From NCBI GenBank assembly GCA_928724745.1, contig CAKMXJ010000021.1, positions 392,215 through 456,214 of the forward strand: a DNA stretch of 64,000 bases. Direction: 5' to 3'. The notes beneath the pieces are model-generated. The model saw nothing but the letters and a program-made list of their open reading frames with translations. It was not told the DNA's origin and did no database searches. The DNA is from Anthracocystis setariae (Eukaryota > Basidiomycota > Ustilaginomycetes > Ustilaginales > Ustilaginaceae). Of this stretch, positions 43,049-54,300 are shown piece by piece. Made by a program: the position numbers and the translations under genes. Each line of letters opens with the position of its first letter. Positions within the stretch are counted from its first letter, which is position 1.

Positions 43049-44572
43049 TCAGGCCGGGCCCGCGCCTTCTCCACCACCAGGGAGTGCTTGCCGGCGCGGA
43101 CGCTTGGGCGTGCGAGGGGCCTCCGCCACCAAGGGAGACGAGGGCGATGCGCGGCGCGCGGGCACCACAGCGACGGGAGAGCCAGCGGCCGGATGCGGGG
43201 CGCTAGCCGGCGGCGCGTGGTCCAGGAGGCGCCCAACACGCTCGCGAGCGGCGGCAACGTGGGACGCGCTGTCCGAGTCCGACGAGTCCGAGGCGATCAG
43301 ATACGCGGGCCCGCTCACCCGCCAGTAGTCGACGAGCTCGTGCAGCGTCGTTCGCAGAGCAGCGGGCGTAGACTCCAGCATCATCAGGTGCCGCTTCATG
43401 GTGGACGACTGCACGTCCATACCCTCCAGCAGGCCAGCGGCAGCGCACTGCCGAATCGTAACCTTGAGGTCGTCGAGCGCGCGCTCGATGGCCTCCGTAC
43501 TACGTTGAAGATGCACCGCCTGTTTCCGGTAAGAGGCCGATGGCGCCGGCGGATTGGAACCCAGGGTAGACGACCCCCCCAGCTTCCTCGTCACGGTTGC
43601 GCGGCGTCGCGCGAACAGTAGCGCTCACCCCCCGGAAGGGCGCTGAGCGGCTTGCGCGCAGCAGCAGCGGCGGGGACGAGGGGCCTTGGGGGAGCCCAGA
43701 GGGCGGGGACGGTCGGCAGCGCGGCCTCGGGTGGTACGGGTCGCGCGGGGACTGGGAGTGGCGGGCTCGCGCCCCCCCTCTACAGACTCCCCATCGCTCT
43801 CGCTGCTCTCGTTGTCGTCGCTGTTGTCATCCCTGGTTCGACGGCTGGCACGCGGCCAGCGACGCCGGGCGTAGCGCTGTGCTACAGCGGCGCGCTCGGC
43901 CTCCATGTACGGCGGGAGCGCACCTACCGGCACCATCGACGGGGTCAGGGCGGGATTGGGACGATGGCCCAGGACGCGCATCCAGAGGTAGGCTTCCATC
44001 AGCCACGGGCCCTCGAGCCGATTCCCCAGCCACGGGACCCGGCCGCGCCAGTCGCACTTACGTTTCGTGCCGCACGCGCTGCAGGGCGTCGGCATGCCCT
44101 CGAAGGCTTCGGCGATCTCGTCGGGGATTCTGGCGCCGGCGTCGCGCCTGCCCGTCACTGCGCCACGCTCGGGGTCCGCGTGGCACGCCGCGGCGTCGCA
44201 GCCCTTGTGCTCGCACGCGTAGCAGGGCGCCATGAACTCCTCGCAGTCGGGATCGCTAACTACCAGGGCGGCCTTGATGAGACGTACCACGAAGGGGACA
44301 TCGCCGATAGGCTGGTCCTTGCGCTCGCGCATCAGAGAGTCCACGATAGGACAGCTCCGCTCACCCCACGGCAGGATCTCCCACACCTGGTAACGGAATT
44401 GGCTCTGGTCGGCACGGTCGTCGGCGGTAGAAGGGGTTTGGCCGCTAGCCTCGGCGGAAGGTTGAGCGCGAGCCTCGGGAGACGGAACGCCGTCGCGAGC
44501 CTCGGGGGAAGGAATGCCATCGCGAGCCTGGGGCGGAGGCGAAGAAGAAATCTCGATCACAGGGGCACTCAT
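43049..44572 (-). pseudogene. Element C accessory protein with cysteine clusters, one in-frame TGA
   Basis: ATG 44572 (MSAPVIEISSSPPP), preferred over a GTG further up. The frame is open to a TGA at 43625-43627 (315 codons) and continues in the same frame to 43049, so a single nonsense change separates the halves. The N-terminus has repeats of SPEARDG. Cysteines 117, 120, 125 and 130 (CYACEHKGCDAAAC) and 164, 167 and 173 (CSACGTKRKC) form two clusters. Directly after them comes a segment clearly homologous to element B: DWRGRVPWLGNRLEGPWL then MEAYLWMRVLGHRPNP. An Asp/Ser-acidic stretch and an Arg-rich region follow. The 3' half has a helical segment (STEAIERALDDLKVTIRQ). The gene is antisense to pol. 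The TGA fits a CGA to TGA change; 315 residues with both clusters could still be made. Confidence 0.72.
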
Positions 44573-45203
44573 CGTTGTGGGCGCTGTCAAATGGCGGAGT
44601 CCCACCAGGGAGGTTTGGGGTCAGTATGCGTACCGATCAACACGCCGAGGGAAAGGGTTACTCACCGGCCGTCCCGGATGGAGAGGTCGCGGTTGGCGGG
44701 GGCTCTACCACGGTCGCAGTGGCCTCGCTTGTCGCCCGGGGATCGGGGACCACGGCCAGGATCGCGCGAAGGGTCGACGCGGCCTCAGCTTCGGCGCGCG
44801 TTTTCTCGTTTGAGGACTTGTCGGCTGGTCAGGCACAGGAACCGGAAATTCAGAGCCACGCGTCAGTCAGCGTCTCGCCGCCGGTATCGTACCCCGGAAC
44901 GTGCCCATACTTACTGTTATCGGTCATTGCTGCTCAGCTATCTTGCTCACCCGGCGTGGGAGTCGAGTTGTGATCAGGTGGTGGGAGGAAGGAAAGGTGT
45001 GTACCCCCGTAGGTCAATCATTGGGAGCCGCAGCACCCCAAATGAGGCTGAGTCCCCCGCTGCGCAACGCTTTGTGCGCCCAGCCATTGACGCGTGCGCC
45101 GCTCCGTGCCCCACGGGCGAAAATTTTTTGGAACCACTCCCGCCGCCGCAACGAGTGGGGCTTGCGCGCTCCGGAGTGCGCGCACCCCGAGGCGGGGGGG
45201 TAA
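44573..45203. other. Upstream region of the C accessory gene
   Basis: 631 bp between the accessory ATG and the 3' LTR, without a convincing ORF or TATA box. It presumably carries the minus-strand promoter and, at its right end, the polypurine tract for plus-strand DNA synthesis. Confidence 0.5.
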
Positions 45204-45698
45204 TGTTACGGCTGGGCGAAGGCTCTCAACCAGCGTGCTGTCCGACGGCCGCGCTGGGGAGAGGGCGTGCCACGCGGGGTGTTACCATTAAGGGGCGAGC
45301 TACGGGGGATGCTGGGAATGGAGGAGCGCGCCGCGCGTCGCTTCCTGAAGAGGGAGGCGCGCCGCGCAGCGTTCGACACAGGGGCCCAACCCATATGTCG
45401 TGAATCGGGGCCGCGCGCGAGCCGCGTGTTTCCAGGAAGAGGCGCGCGGCGCGTGGCACGCGTGATGCCTTATAAGGTGGGGGCCGCGCGCCACCTCCTT
45501 GTTGTCCGCCGTCGAATGTATTCTTAGTTACTTTGAGTAATAGCGAATATCAGACCCAACGGTAGAACCGTTAACCTCAGGATCGTGCTCGGTGACTCTC
45601 GTGGCCACCACCCCCGCCACGCGCTCCCAAGCCCAAGCCTCGCGCACCGCGTGCCACGCCGCACAGTCAGGAGGTTGTCAGACCCTTGGCGCTTAACA
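45204..45698 (+). repeat. Element C 3' LTR
   Basis: 495 bp, matching 37084-37578. It is followed by GACAT, the second target copy. Confidence 0.95.
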
Positions 45699-47792
45699 GA
45701 CATCCAGGTCTTCCTAGGATTTGCCAATTTCTATCGTCGTTTCATCCGACACTACTCCCGGGTGGCGTCCCCGCTCACCGATCGGCTCAAGAACAAGGCC
45801 TCCGGTAAGATCAACTTGGAGCCTCGGGAGCGGGAGGCTTTCACCCGTCTCAAAGAAGCCTTCACTACCGCTCCAATCCTACAACACTTCGACCCCTCCC
45901 GGCTTACAGTGATCGAGACAGATGCTAGCGATTACGTCGTGGCGGCCGTACTCTCACAGTGGTACGCCATCCCGGGGACCGATCCCGGAGCCGTACCCCG
46001 GCCCTCGACCCACCGGCTCCATCCGGTAGCCTATTGGTCGCGGAAAATGCAGCCCGCAGAACGTAACTACGAAATTCACAATAAAGAGCTGCTAGCAATC
46101 GTAGACGCGCTGCAGGAATGGAGACATTATCTCCACGGGCTCCAGGAGCCGTTTGAGGTGCTCACTGACCACCAGGCCCTCCAATATTTCCAAACGAAAC
46201 GGCAACTTAACAGGCGGCAGGCCCGGTGGAGCATGGCCCTCGGGGAGTTCACGTTTACCATAACGTACCGACCCGGGACCCAGGCAACCCGCCCAGACGC
46301 TCTGTCCCGGCGCTCCGACGGTCACCCCAACACCACCACTACCAATCATCAGCATGACCCCGCTAACGTCGCAACCCTACTACCTCCTTACCTGTTTCAC
46401 GACCCCGGGATGGTGGAACAACAACTCCCAGCCGCTCACCGGGTATCGGACGCCGCCCCGCATCCCGACCCTCTTCCAGCCAGTCCCGAGTCCCCCGCCG
46501 ACGTGAAACGAATCCTAGAACGCTATCACGACCACCCGACGGCGGGACACCCGGGAGTGGCCGCTACCCTGGAACTGGTCCGCCGTCACCACTCCTGGCC
46601 CAATCTCAAGCACGATGTCACGGAGTACGTTCGGACCTGCGGGGCCTGTAAACGCGCTAAAGCGCCCCGACACAAGCCTTACGGACTGCTGCTCCCGCTC
46701 GACGCCCCGACCCGGCCGTTCGGGACCATCACAATGGACCATATTGAAGGTCTCCCGGATTCCCGGATCGGCGGCCTCACGTTCGACTCCATCCTCGTCG
46801 TCGTCGATCGCCTCACCAAATACTCCCTCTTCCTCCCGGCCCAGAAGTCCGATACAGCTAAAGATCTCGCCCACGTACTGTTCTCCCGCGTCTTTGCCTA
46901 TTTTGGACTCCCGGACACCATCGTGTCGGACCGGGGGCGCACTTTTGTAGCGTCCCTGTGGAAGGATATCTTAACGGCCCTCGGGACCACTCCGGCCCTC
47001 TCCACAGCCTATCATCCCCAAACAGATGGTCAAACCGAGCGTGTTAACCAGAATCTGGAAGTTTTCCTCCGCTTCTATGTCAACTACCAGCAAGACGACT
47101 GGGCTGCCTGGCTGCCGTACGCCCAACTTACGCTTAACAATCGGGTGTCAGCTACTACCGGGCTCCCGGCCACCCTACCCTTGTTTGGATTCACCCCAAA
47201 AACCCTCCCCGGGTCACCAGCCCTTTCCCCGGATGGCATCCCGCCCTCCGATTCGGCTTTCCGGGAACTCATCCAGCACTGCCAGACCAACATTCACCAC
47301 GCTGCCTCCCTGATGTCCAAATACGCAAACCGCTCCAGGATGGACCGGTCTTTTTCCGGGGGTGACATGGTGTTACTCCGTACCCGACATCTGCGTCAAG
47401 ATCGACCATCCCGGAAGTTAGGGAACCCGTTAGCGGGACCGTTCCGCATCCTCCAGACAATAGGCCCCCGGGCCTACAAGCTGGACCTCCCGCCCGCCTG
47501 GAAAATTCATCCGGTATTTCACGTCAGTCTCCTGGAACCATACTCCCGGGATACCCGGCCCTCCGAGCATGCCCCGACATCCCGGCGCCTGGAGGACGAC
47601 CGACAAGATTTTGAAGTTGAAGGCATCCTAGCCTCCCGGGAGACGCGCCGGGGACGACAGTACCGGGTGAAATGGGTTGGGTACACCCAACCTACCTGGG
47701 AGCCAGCAGTTCATCTTGAAAACAGCCAAGAATTACTGCGGGAGTTCCATGAGCAACAACCCGGGAGCCAGGAGGACCCTCCGGGCTACTGA
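45699..47792 (+). pseudogene. Element B pol, 3' part: RNase H, integrase, chromodomain
   Basis: Resumes the B frame after C (QVFLGFANFYRRFIRHYSRV). RNase H has VIETDASDYVVAAVL. The integrase zinc site is HDHPTAGHPG ... CGACKRAK, and the DDE core reads TMDHIEGLP, IVSDRGRTF and YHPQTDGQTERVNQ. The GPF/GPY segment (GNPLAGPFRIL) is followed by a chromodomain (YRVKWVGYTQPTWEPAVHL) and the stop at 47790-47792. This part is open and unmutated; the gene is broken only by C and by the single-C shift upstream. Confidence 0.92.
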
Positions 47793-48116
47793 CTCCCGAC
47801 TGCCACCGCACAGCCCCGGATGGGCAGGCCGGCACGTCGTCGGCCGTTCCCGCGACCCCCTCCTGAAGTGACCCTCGGACGGGGCGCGACAATCCGCCCC
47901 CGACCGGGACACGGGGTACACGTCGGGAACAGCTCACCCCGACCAGCGTTTTACGTCCAGGGTTATACCTCACCTCTCCACTCTCACCCGAAGGACAGAA
48001 CACTCCTCAATCACACACACACACAGCACTCAGGGTTTCGGTGCGGACACAATTTCATTTTTACTCCCGGGGTCCTAATGACCCCGGACACGTTACACGA
48101 CCAGGCTCCCGGGAGC
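47793..48116. other. Non-coding spacer between pol and accessory gene of element B
   Basis: 324 bp separate the convergent stops. It includes a short CA repeat (ACACACACACA) near 48015-48027. No ORF is supported. Confidence 0.6.
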
Positions 48117-48307
48117 CTACCGACGCCCCCTGCGAGAAGGAGTGCGGGGACGGGACTTGTACACATCCGAGTCCACCATCACCACATCCTCGTCGGAGTC
48201 CTCCCCGGACTCCCGGCTGCAATCCTCAGCTCCCGAGGACTCCTCGTCGCGGGAGTCCTCCCGGGAGCCTTCCCGAGAGCTGCCGCGACGGCGGGGTCGG
48301 ATGGGGG
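48117..48307 (-). pseudogene. Element B accessory gene, 3' end (cut off by copia D)
   Basis: The terminal ~63 codons of the accessory gene that starts at 58470. They rejoin in frame when D and one CCCGC copy are removed: the upstream piece ends in VVRDM and this piece continues RAPIRPRRRG. The tail is Arg-rich, then Ser/Glu/Asp-rich (SREGSREDSRDEESSG), then EDVVMVDSDVY, and ends RTPSRRGRR at TAG 48117-48119. Confidence 0.82.
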
Positions 48308-48312
48308 CCCGC
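48308..48312. repeat. Target-site duplication of D (left copy)
   Basis: CCCGC, repeated at 56730-56734. Confidence 0.93.
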
Positions 48313-49027
48313 TATTGGAAGTCGACTGCGTCAAGGGGCGACCTTGACGGTAGGCAGCCAGGTACGATGAGTCTATCGTCTGCCAAAGATACTATAACAA
48401 GTAGCTAAGTCGCTATAGACCTCACACTGGTGGATGGGCGTATAGAGCTGGCTCTGTTGTTATGTCAGGCCAGTTAGATCCGTAACCAAGAGTGGGCGGT
48501 GACGTTAGGCAGCAGGCACGAAGGGGAGAGACCTATGTCGATATAACAGTAGCGACGTCGGTAAGGATCTGTAAGTAGCAGGCGTTATGATACGGAGAAG
48601 TTGGTAATGAATCGATTAAGGGATCATCAACTGTGCGCTCGAAGTACGCCCTATAAATACACTTAGTCCCCTACGCCGTTGTTGCCCGTAGCGGTGTAGG
48701 GAACCCCATAGCGTCGACGTTAGTGACAAGATTCTACGCTAAGTGTAAACAACAGTTGATCATCAACATAAACAACGATGTTGACAATAACATGACCCGA
48801 CGAGTAACATCCCGGTCAGAGATGTGATGAGGCACCATGTCAACGTCACGTGGGAACGCACAGTGCCAGCATTGGCATTGGCACGCGCATAGTTTCCCCG
48901 CTGCCGAGTCCCGAGGAACTGTATTGTCGGCAACTATGTCGGAATATCACCGCCCTAGTTATGGACATACCGACGTCTGTAGTGTCACGTCGATAGCTGA
49001 CGCAGCAGGTGACCATATGTTTCAACA
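48313..49027 (-). repeat. Copia D 3' LTR
   Basis: 715 bp; in element orientation TGTTGAAACATATGG ... CTTCCAATA. Same sequence as 56015-56729. Confidence 0.95.
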
Positions 49028-49414
49028 GTCCCCTTCATCTGCTAAGTCATTGAGGCCATCGACCGTGACATGAGACATATACAAACCTCACATGCATAGC
49101 TGTGTTTAAGTGATCGCACTTGAATTTGCTAGAGAGCAAGCGATCAGGGAACTTGAAGAGACAACTATAGACACTAGCGCCAGCGCTAAGTTACTACAGT
49201 GAGCGGAAGGACCGGAACGAGACATCGAGAACTACCTGAATGAAGTTGAGACCTATTGCGCTGAAAGGGAAAGAGGCCGTTAATAGAACGGCGACGACAT
49301 GAAAGTCATCAGCGACGATGAGGAAACAACTACATACAAGGGAGTTATTGGCCTAAGGCCCAAGGGAAACGGATTGGGGAAAAGAAAAGAAAAGACTGCA
49401 GTTGCCTGCAGTGA
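49028..49414. other. Copia D spacer between accessory gene and 3' LTR
   Basis: 387 bp downstream of the accessory stop. Apart from the polypurine-like tract next to the LTR I see no feature. Confidence 0.6.
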
Positions 49415-50575
49415 CTATCGCGACAAGCTACCCACGTACTCGTCGTCGTCATCGTCATAAAGATGGATGAGGTGTTCATCATCCTCGTCGGAGCTATTTT
49501 CGCCTTCCGTTTCCTCTGCCTCCTCCTCTTCGTCGTTATCGGCGACGGGAGTTGGGTTACAAGGTCGGCGAGGACGAGGGAAACTAGCGGAGGGACGAGC
49601 AGGCGACGGCGACATGGGAGTGGTGGGAGCGGCGGCGAGTTGTCGGTTGTTGGAAGGAGCAGCTCCAGACGCGGTACCTTCAGCGGTAGGACGAGGTCGA
49701 CGTGGAGCAGAACGACGAGGACGGCGATGGGGGAGCAGAGCGTCGGCAACATTGCCACCAGTAAGAATGTCCGGCATGTCAATGTTGAGCAGGGACGAGA
49801 GCAAGTTGATGTCAACGATAGCTGCATCGAATTCCAGCTGACGAGTAAGTCCGTTCACATGCATCCGCAGTCGAGCCAACGCATTAGCGATGGCGACACG
49901 GTCCTGCCGTCCACGCGTTTTGCGGTGGTTGTCGCCGATCAAGGTACAGGACTTGCCGTGTCTGTGGCACAGATCACAGCTGTCCGTACGCTGCTTGCCA
50001 GTCATATCGAACCCGGTACCCGTAGTGCAGATGACGCCCTTCTTCATGCAATAATCGCATCCAGGCAATTTGACCCAATATCCTTGTCGAATTACCTCTT
50101 GCTCGTCGGAAGGGAAGTCAGCAAGGGTCTCCCGCTGATTGGTAGTCCCTGCAGGCAGCGGGAACGCGAAGCGTCTACGCTTGCCCGGCGTTTCAGGGGA
50201 AGCGGTACGCCCTTGGCGACGACTGGAGGACGATGCATTAACAGGGGGAGTGGAAGTCTGACCAGGGATTTGGTCTTCGGCAGGAATTGGCTCACCACGA
50301 ACGATCGATCTCGTATAAGGAGTACCACCCCTCAAGCGGCGCTGTGAGGGGGGCGGGGGAGATGGCGTTCGGACGTCAGCTAAGTCGATTACTTCAGGCG
50401 GAGCGCTCTCACGTGCTTTTCCTGCACGGGTAAGTGCAGGGCGAGAACTGGAGGCGGCTGCCGACGTCGGGGGAGCGCTTGAAGATGGGGCGGAGTTACG
50501 GGAAGCGGAATTAGTGCTGGACTTAGTCTTGCCGTTGTTGTTCCCTTTGCCGCGACCGCGGCCTCGTTTAGGCAT
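49415..50575 (-). CDS. Copia D accessory protein with double CX2CX6C zinc-cluster-like motif
   Basis: 386 residues from ATG 50575 (MPKRGRGRGKGNNNGKTKSS), whose basic start could serve as a nuclear signal. An ATG-initiated extension of 21 residues upstream has unlike composition. After a Ser/Pro-rich region comes a basic patch (PGKRRRFAFPLP). The cluster is C173-x2-C176-x6-C183 (CDYCMKKGVIC), 16 residues, then C200-x2-C203-x6-C210 (CDLCHRHGKSC). A helical segment (IANALARLRMHVNGLTRQ) follows, then a Pro/Arg-rich stretch and an acidic C-terminus (DDEHLIHLYDDDDDEY). The motif matches the accessory proteins of E, C and B, though this element is copia and the gene is sense. It is probably expressed from a subgenomic or spliced RNA or its own promoter. 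Function unknown; nuclear DNA or RNA binding is plausible. Confidence 0.78.
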   Translation of the reverse strand: MPKRGRGRGKGNNNGKTKSSTNSASRNSAPSSSAPPTSAAASSSRPALTRAGKARESAPPEVIDLADVRTPSPPPPSQRRLRGGTPYTRSIVRGEPIPAEDQIPGQTSTPPVNASSSSRRQGRTASPETPGKRRRFAFPLPAGTTNQRETLADFPSDEQEVIRQGYWVKLPGCDYCMKKGVICTTGTGFDMTGKQRTDSCDLCHRHGKSCTLIGDNHRKTRGRQDRVAIANALARLRMHVNGLTRQLEFDAAIVDINLLSSLLNIDMPDILTGGNVADALLPHRRPRRSAPRRPRPTAEGTASGAAPSNNRQLAAAPTTPMSPSPARPSASFPRPRRPCNPTPVADNDEEEEAEETEGENSSDEDDEHLIHLYDDDDDEYVGSLSR

Positions 50576-51372
50576 AGTGAGACAAGAGTAACAGATGCGG
50601 TACAAGGTAAAACAGCAGGGGAAATCTTGAGAATGCAACGGTAAGAGCGTATATGCACCGTGACGGAATTATCGATGTAGGTAATGACTTGCAGCGACCG
50701 GAGGAAAAGATAGTCGTGTGAATCCGACCGAAGAGGCGAACCGTGAGAGGAAGAAGACACCAGCTCCTAGTCGAGGAGGCTGGCAACCGAGGGGAGATGT
50801 GGATTGAGGCCACGAGGCGTTGAGCGACAATGGCAACGAGTAAGCGTTGGCGTTGTTGAACGCGCGTGAGAGGGAATGAGACAACCGATGCTTGATGATG
50901 ATCACCGACAGCTACAGATGTAGTGCCGGGTCGGTTGAGGAGTGGTTGAGGAGGAACGGGAAGAGAGTGGCGGCGGTTGTTGAAAACAAGTAGACCCTGC
51001 GTCGGCTAGCTCGCGCTAGAGTCCAGAAAAAAATTTTCTCGCTTGATCGGCATGAGATGCCGCAGTTTTATTTTTGTTTTATTTTACTTGCCGCTGTCGA
51101 GGAAGTTCGGCCGAAGTCTGGAACTGTAAATCGGAATCGGAAAATATTTACCTGAATCGGGAATTCGAGAATTATCGCGCGATAATAATTTTAACGGCGA
51201 TGTTATGTTGTTCCAGTGACGCTATATGTACTAACGACGTTGTTAAGTCGGTTGCGTTTACGCGACACGTCGAATTAGGAATTTTGACGTGATAATTAGT
51301 GATTTTCACGCTACCCATTACTGTTAGGTCGGGAATAATTTGCGCGTCACGTCAATTTGAATTTCGGCGCGC
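50576..51372. other. Copia D spacer between pol and accessory gene
   Basis: About 800 bp, AT-richer near 51020-51350 than the rest of the element. It should contain the pol 3' end signals and the promoter or splice acceptor for the accessory gene. No ORF, obvious TATA box or repeat was found. Confidence 0.5.
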
Positions 51373-54300
51373 TTAGTTTGCACGCGCCTCGGAAATCGGC
51401 ATATCGATCCTGCCGATACCGAGTAGTTGTCGGTGGGTTTGAACTTTTGACCGATCAAGGGCTTTGGTAAAACAGTCTGCAGCTTGTTCCGCTGTCGGTA
51501 TATACGTAGCGACGACTGTACCCTTCGTTTGCTGCTCTCTGACAAAATGATATTTGATGTCGATGTGCTTGTTCCTTTGGTGGTCCTTTGGGTCCTTCGA
51601 GAGGTATATAGCTGCCTGATTATCAACCATTAACGGTGTCGGTAGCTTGACAACGAAGCCCAATTCGGCCAGCAGGCGTCTGGTCCACACAACTTCCTTG
51701 CACCCTTCAGCCATTGCAACGTATTCTGCGAAGCAAGTGGATGTTGCAACGAGTGTCTGACGTTTTGAAAACCAACTGTAAGGCATGCCGAGGACGGTAT
51801 TAGCTAGCCCTGTTGTTGATCTCCTAGTCACTGTGTCACCACCGAAATCTGCATCTGAAAAGGTGTAAATCTTGGGACCCCAGTCTTCCGACATGGGAGA
51901 TTTGATACCTTTGTCGGTAAAGGTGAGACCGTGATCTGCAGTGCCTTTCAGATATCGCAGCAAGTGCTTGGCTGCAACCATAGCATCCTTAGTGGGGGAT
52001 GCCAGGTGTCTGCTTAGCTTGCTTACTGCAAATGCTATATCGGGCCGTGTGCAGGTCGCTATATATAGGATTGATCCCACAATAGTTCGGTAGGTGGAGT
52101 GATCGTCTTCGTTGAGCTTATCGCCGCCGGTAAGGTCCTTACCGTCAGCGGGAGTGTGCACTGTGTTTGCCTGGGATAGGCCGAATTGGTCAATCAATCG
52201 GAGGATATTGGCTGTTTGGGACAGGTGGATCATGCCGTTGTCGTGTTTCACTTGGATTCCTAGGATGAACGACACCGGGTCGCCTCCAGTCATCTTGAAC
52301 TTGGAGCGTAGTGTTTCAATGATTCGTTCTGCTTGTCCCCTGTCTTTGCAGAAGATGAGGACATCATCTACGTATAGGGAAAGCAGTACCGGTGGAGCGT
52401 TGTCGTTAACGATGTAGTATAGTGCTGTATCGTAGTTGCTCCTCGTGAAACCTATATCGATCAAGGTACTGTCGGCCTTCTGGTACCATGCTCTTCCTGA
52501 CTGTTTCAGGCCATATAGGGCCTTATTTAGTCGACAGACACGACCAAGTGAGATGCCTTCCGACGTCGCCATGCTGTCTGGAAGAGGGGGAGGTCTCATG
52601 TAGAGATCTTTATCAACTGTACCATTCAAGTAGGCTGTGACGACGTCTAGTTGGTAGATCTGCATCTTGCACTGGAGGGCAATGATCATTAACATCCTGA
52701 GCGTAGCGATTTTAACGACAGGGGCAAAGGTCTCTTCATAGTCGATACCATGAATTTGGGTGAAACCTTGTGCTACCAATCTCGCCTTGTACTTATCGAT
52801 GGAACCATCACCTTTACATTTGACTTTGAACACCCAACGACAGCCAATAATATGGGCGTCGTTTGGAGGGGTGACTACGGTCCAGGTGTTGTTTTCCTTA
52901 TGCGAATCGAGCTCCTTTTGGATTGCCTCTTGCCACTTGGGCCAGTCCGGACGTCGTTGAGCCTGTTTTATATGTAGAGGCTCGTCGTCAATTGTCGGTA
53001 TGGCAATGCCTTTGTCTGCACAGGCTGCCTCAGTGAATTCCTGCCCCCCCTCCTCTGCAACCGTAGCGTAAGCCATTCCGGCCATTTCTGCAGCTGTAGG
53101 TAAGGGAGGAGTGGAGATACCCTGAGCACGCTCCTCGTCCGTAAGGTGAGGATAGCCTGTGTAATAAGGGCCATTGTCAACAGATGACGTGATGTCGATG
53201 CCGTCTGAGGCAGTTCCATCTTGTGGGGAGTTGATTGCTAGTGATTCGAAAGTGCGAGTGGCCATAGGCTGGTGAACAATGGCCTGTGGCTCTTGGTTTG
53301 GCGATGATGTCGCGTTGCCGACGTCGGCAGTGACTGCATCCGTAGGGATGGGCCTGTCGGTGAAGGGGAAAGATTTTTCGTCGAAGGTAGCATGATGAGC
53401 AGACATTATAGTGTTGTGGTTTGTCTGGAACAACTTGAATGCCTTAGAGCCTTCGGTAACGCCAATGTAGACTGCGGGAATAGCTCTGTCGCTTAGTTTA
53501 TCGCGATTTGCTGCTGGGATGTGTGCCCAGGCCTTGCATCCAAATACCTTGACCTTGGAGAGGTCGGGATCTTGGTTGAAGAGTCTCTTGTACGGTGAGA
53601 CCATGCCAATGGCCTTACTTGGAAGACGATTGTTAAGATACACTGCATAGAGGGCTGCTTCACCCCATAGATAGCGAGGTGCAGAGCTGTGGATGAGCAT
53701 AGCTCGAACTTGATTAAAGATGGTCAGGTTCAGACGTTCGGCAACGCCGTTCTGTTCAGGGGTGTACGGTGACGACGTCTGGTGGATGATACCTGCGTCG
53801 GCAAGGAACTTGCCGAAAAGGCGATTACAGTACTCGCTACCATGATCGGTGCGGAAGCGTTTTATTTTCTTTCCGGTCTGAGTTTCCATGAGGGTCTTGT
53901 AGTTCTGAAAATGGGAAAGCGCTTCCGACTTCTGTATCATCAAGTAGATGACGGAGAATCGAGTATAGTCATCTGTGAAGGAGATGAGGTATCGGTGTCC
54001 TTCGGGAGTAACGTCAGGTAGCTTACCGACGACGTCAGAGTGCACTAATTCCAGTGGCTCCGTTGTACGCGTCGTTCGAGTAGGAAACGGTTGCTTGTGG
54101 GATTTGGCGACCTCGCAGGAGTTGCATTTACCAATGGGGACGCCTTTACTGAATTCGGGAATGAGCTGGGCCATCCCTTTCATCCTAGCGTCCCCTGGAT
54201 GACCTAAACGATCATGCCAGAGGCTTGCAGATGTCGTTGTGACTCCCGCGAATTCGAGTTTAGGTTGAACGAGGTACGTAAGCATCCCATTCGTAGTTGT

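Larger units (their letters stand above)
37084..45698 (+). mobile_element. Chromovirus C with antisense accessory gene, nested in B
   Basis: 8,615 bp with identical 495-bp LTRs and a GACAT duplication, inserted in the RT/connection region of B. Its proteins are clearly related to B but diverged. Gag-pol is on the plus strand and the accessory gene on the minus strand between pol and the 3' LTR. The polypurine tract GGCGGGGGGG lies before TAA and the 3' LTR at 45204. Confidence 0.95.

Noticed and set aside
43652..45403. Plus-strand open frame of 583 codons across the C accessory region and 3' LTR
   Set aside because: It overlaps the accessory gene on the other strand, runs into the LTR and lacks any recognisable domain.
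48837..49073. Short plus-strand ORF in the copia LTR (also at 56539)
   Set aside because: It lies wholly within the LTR, is duplicated because the LTRs are identical, and has no coding features.
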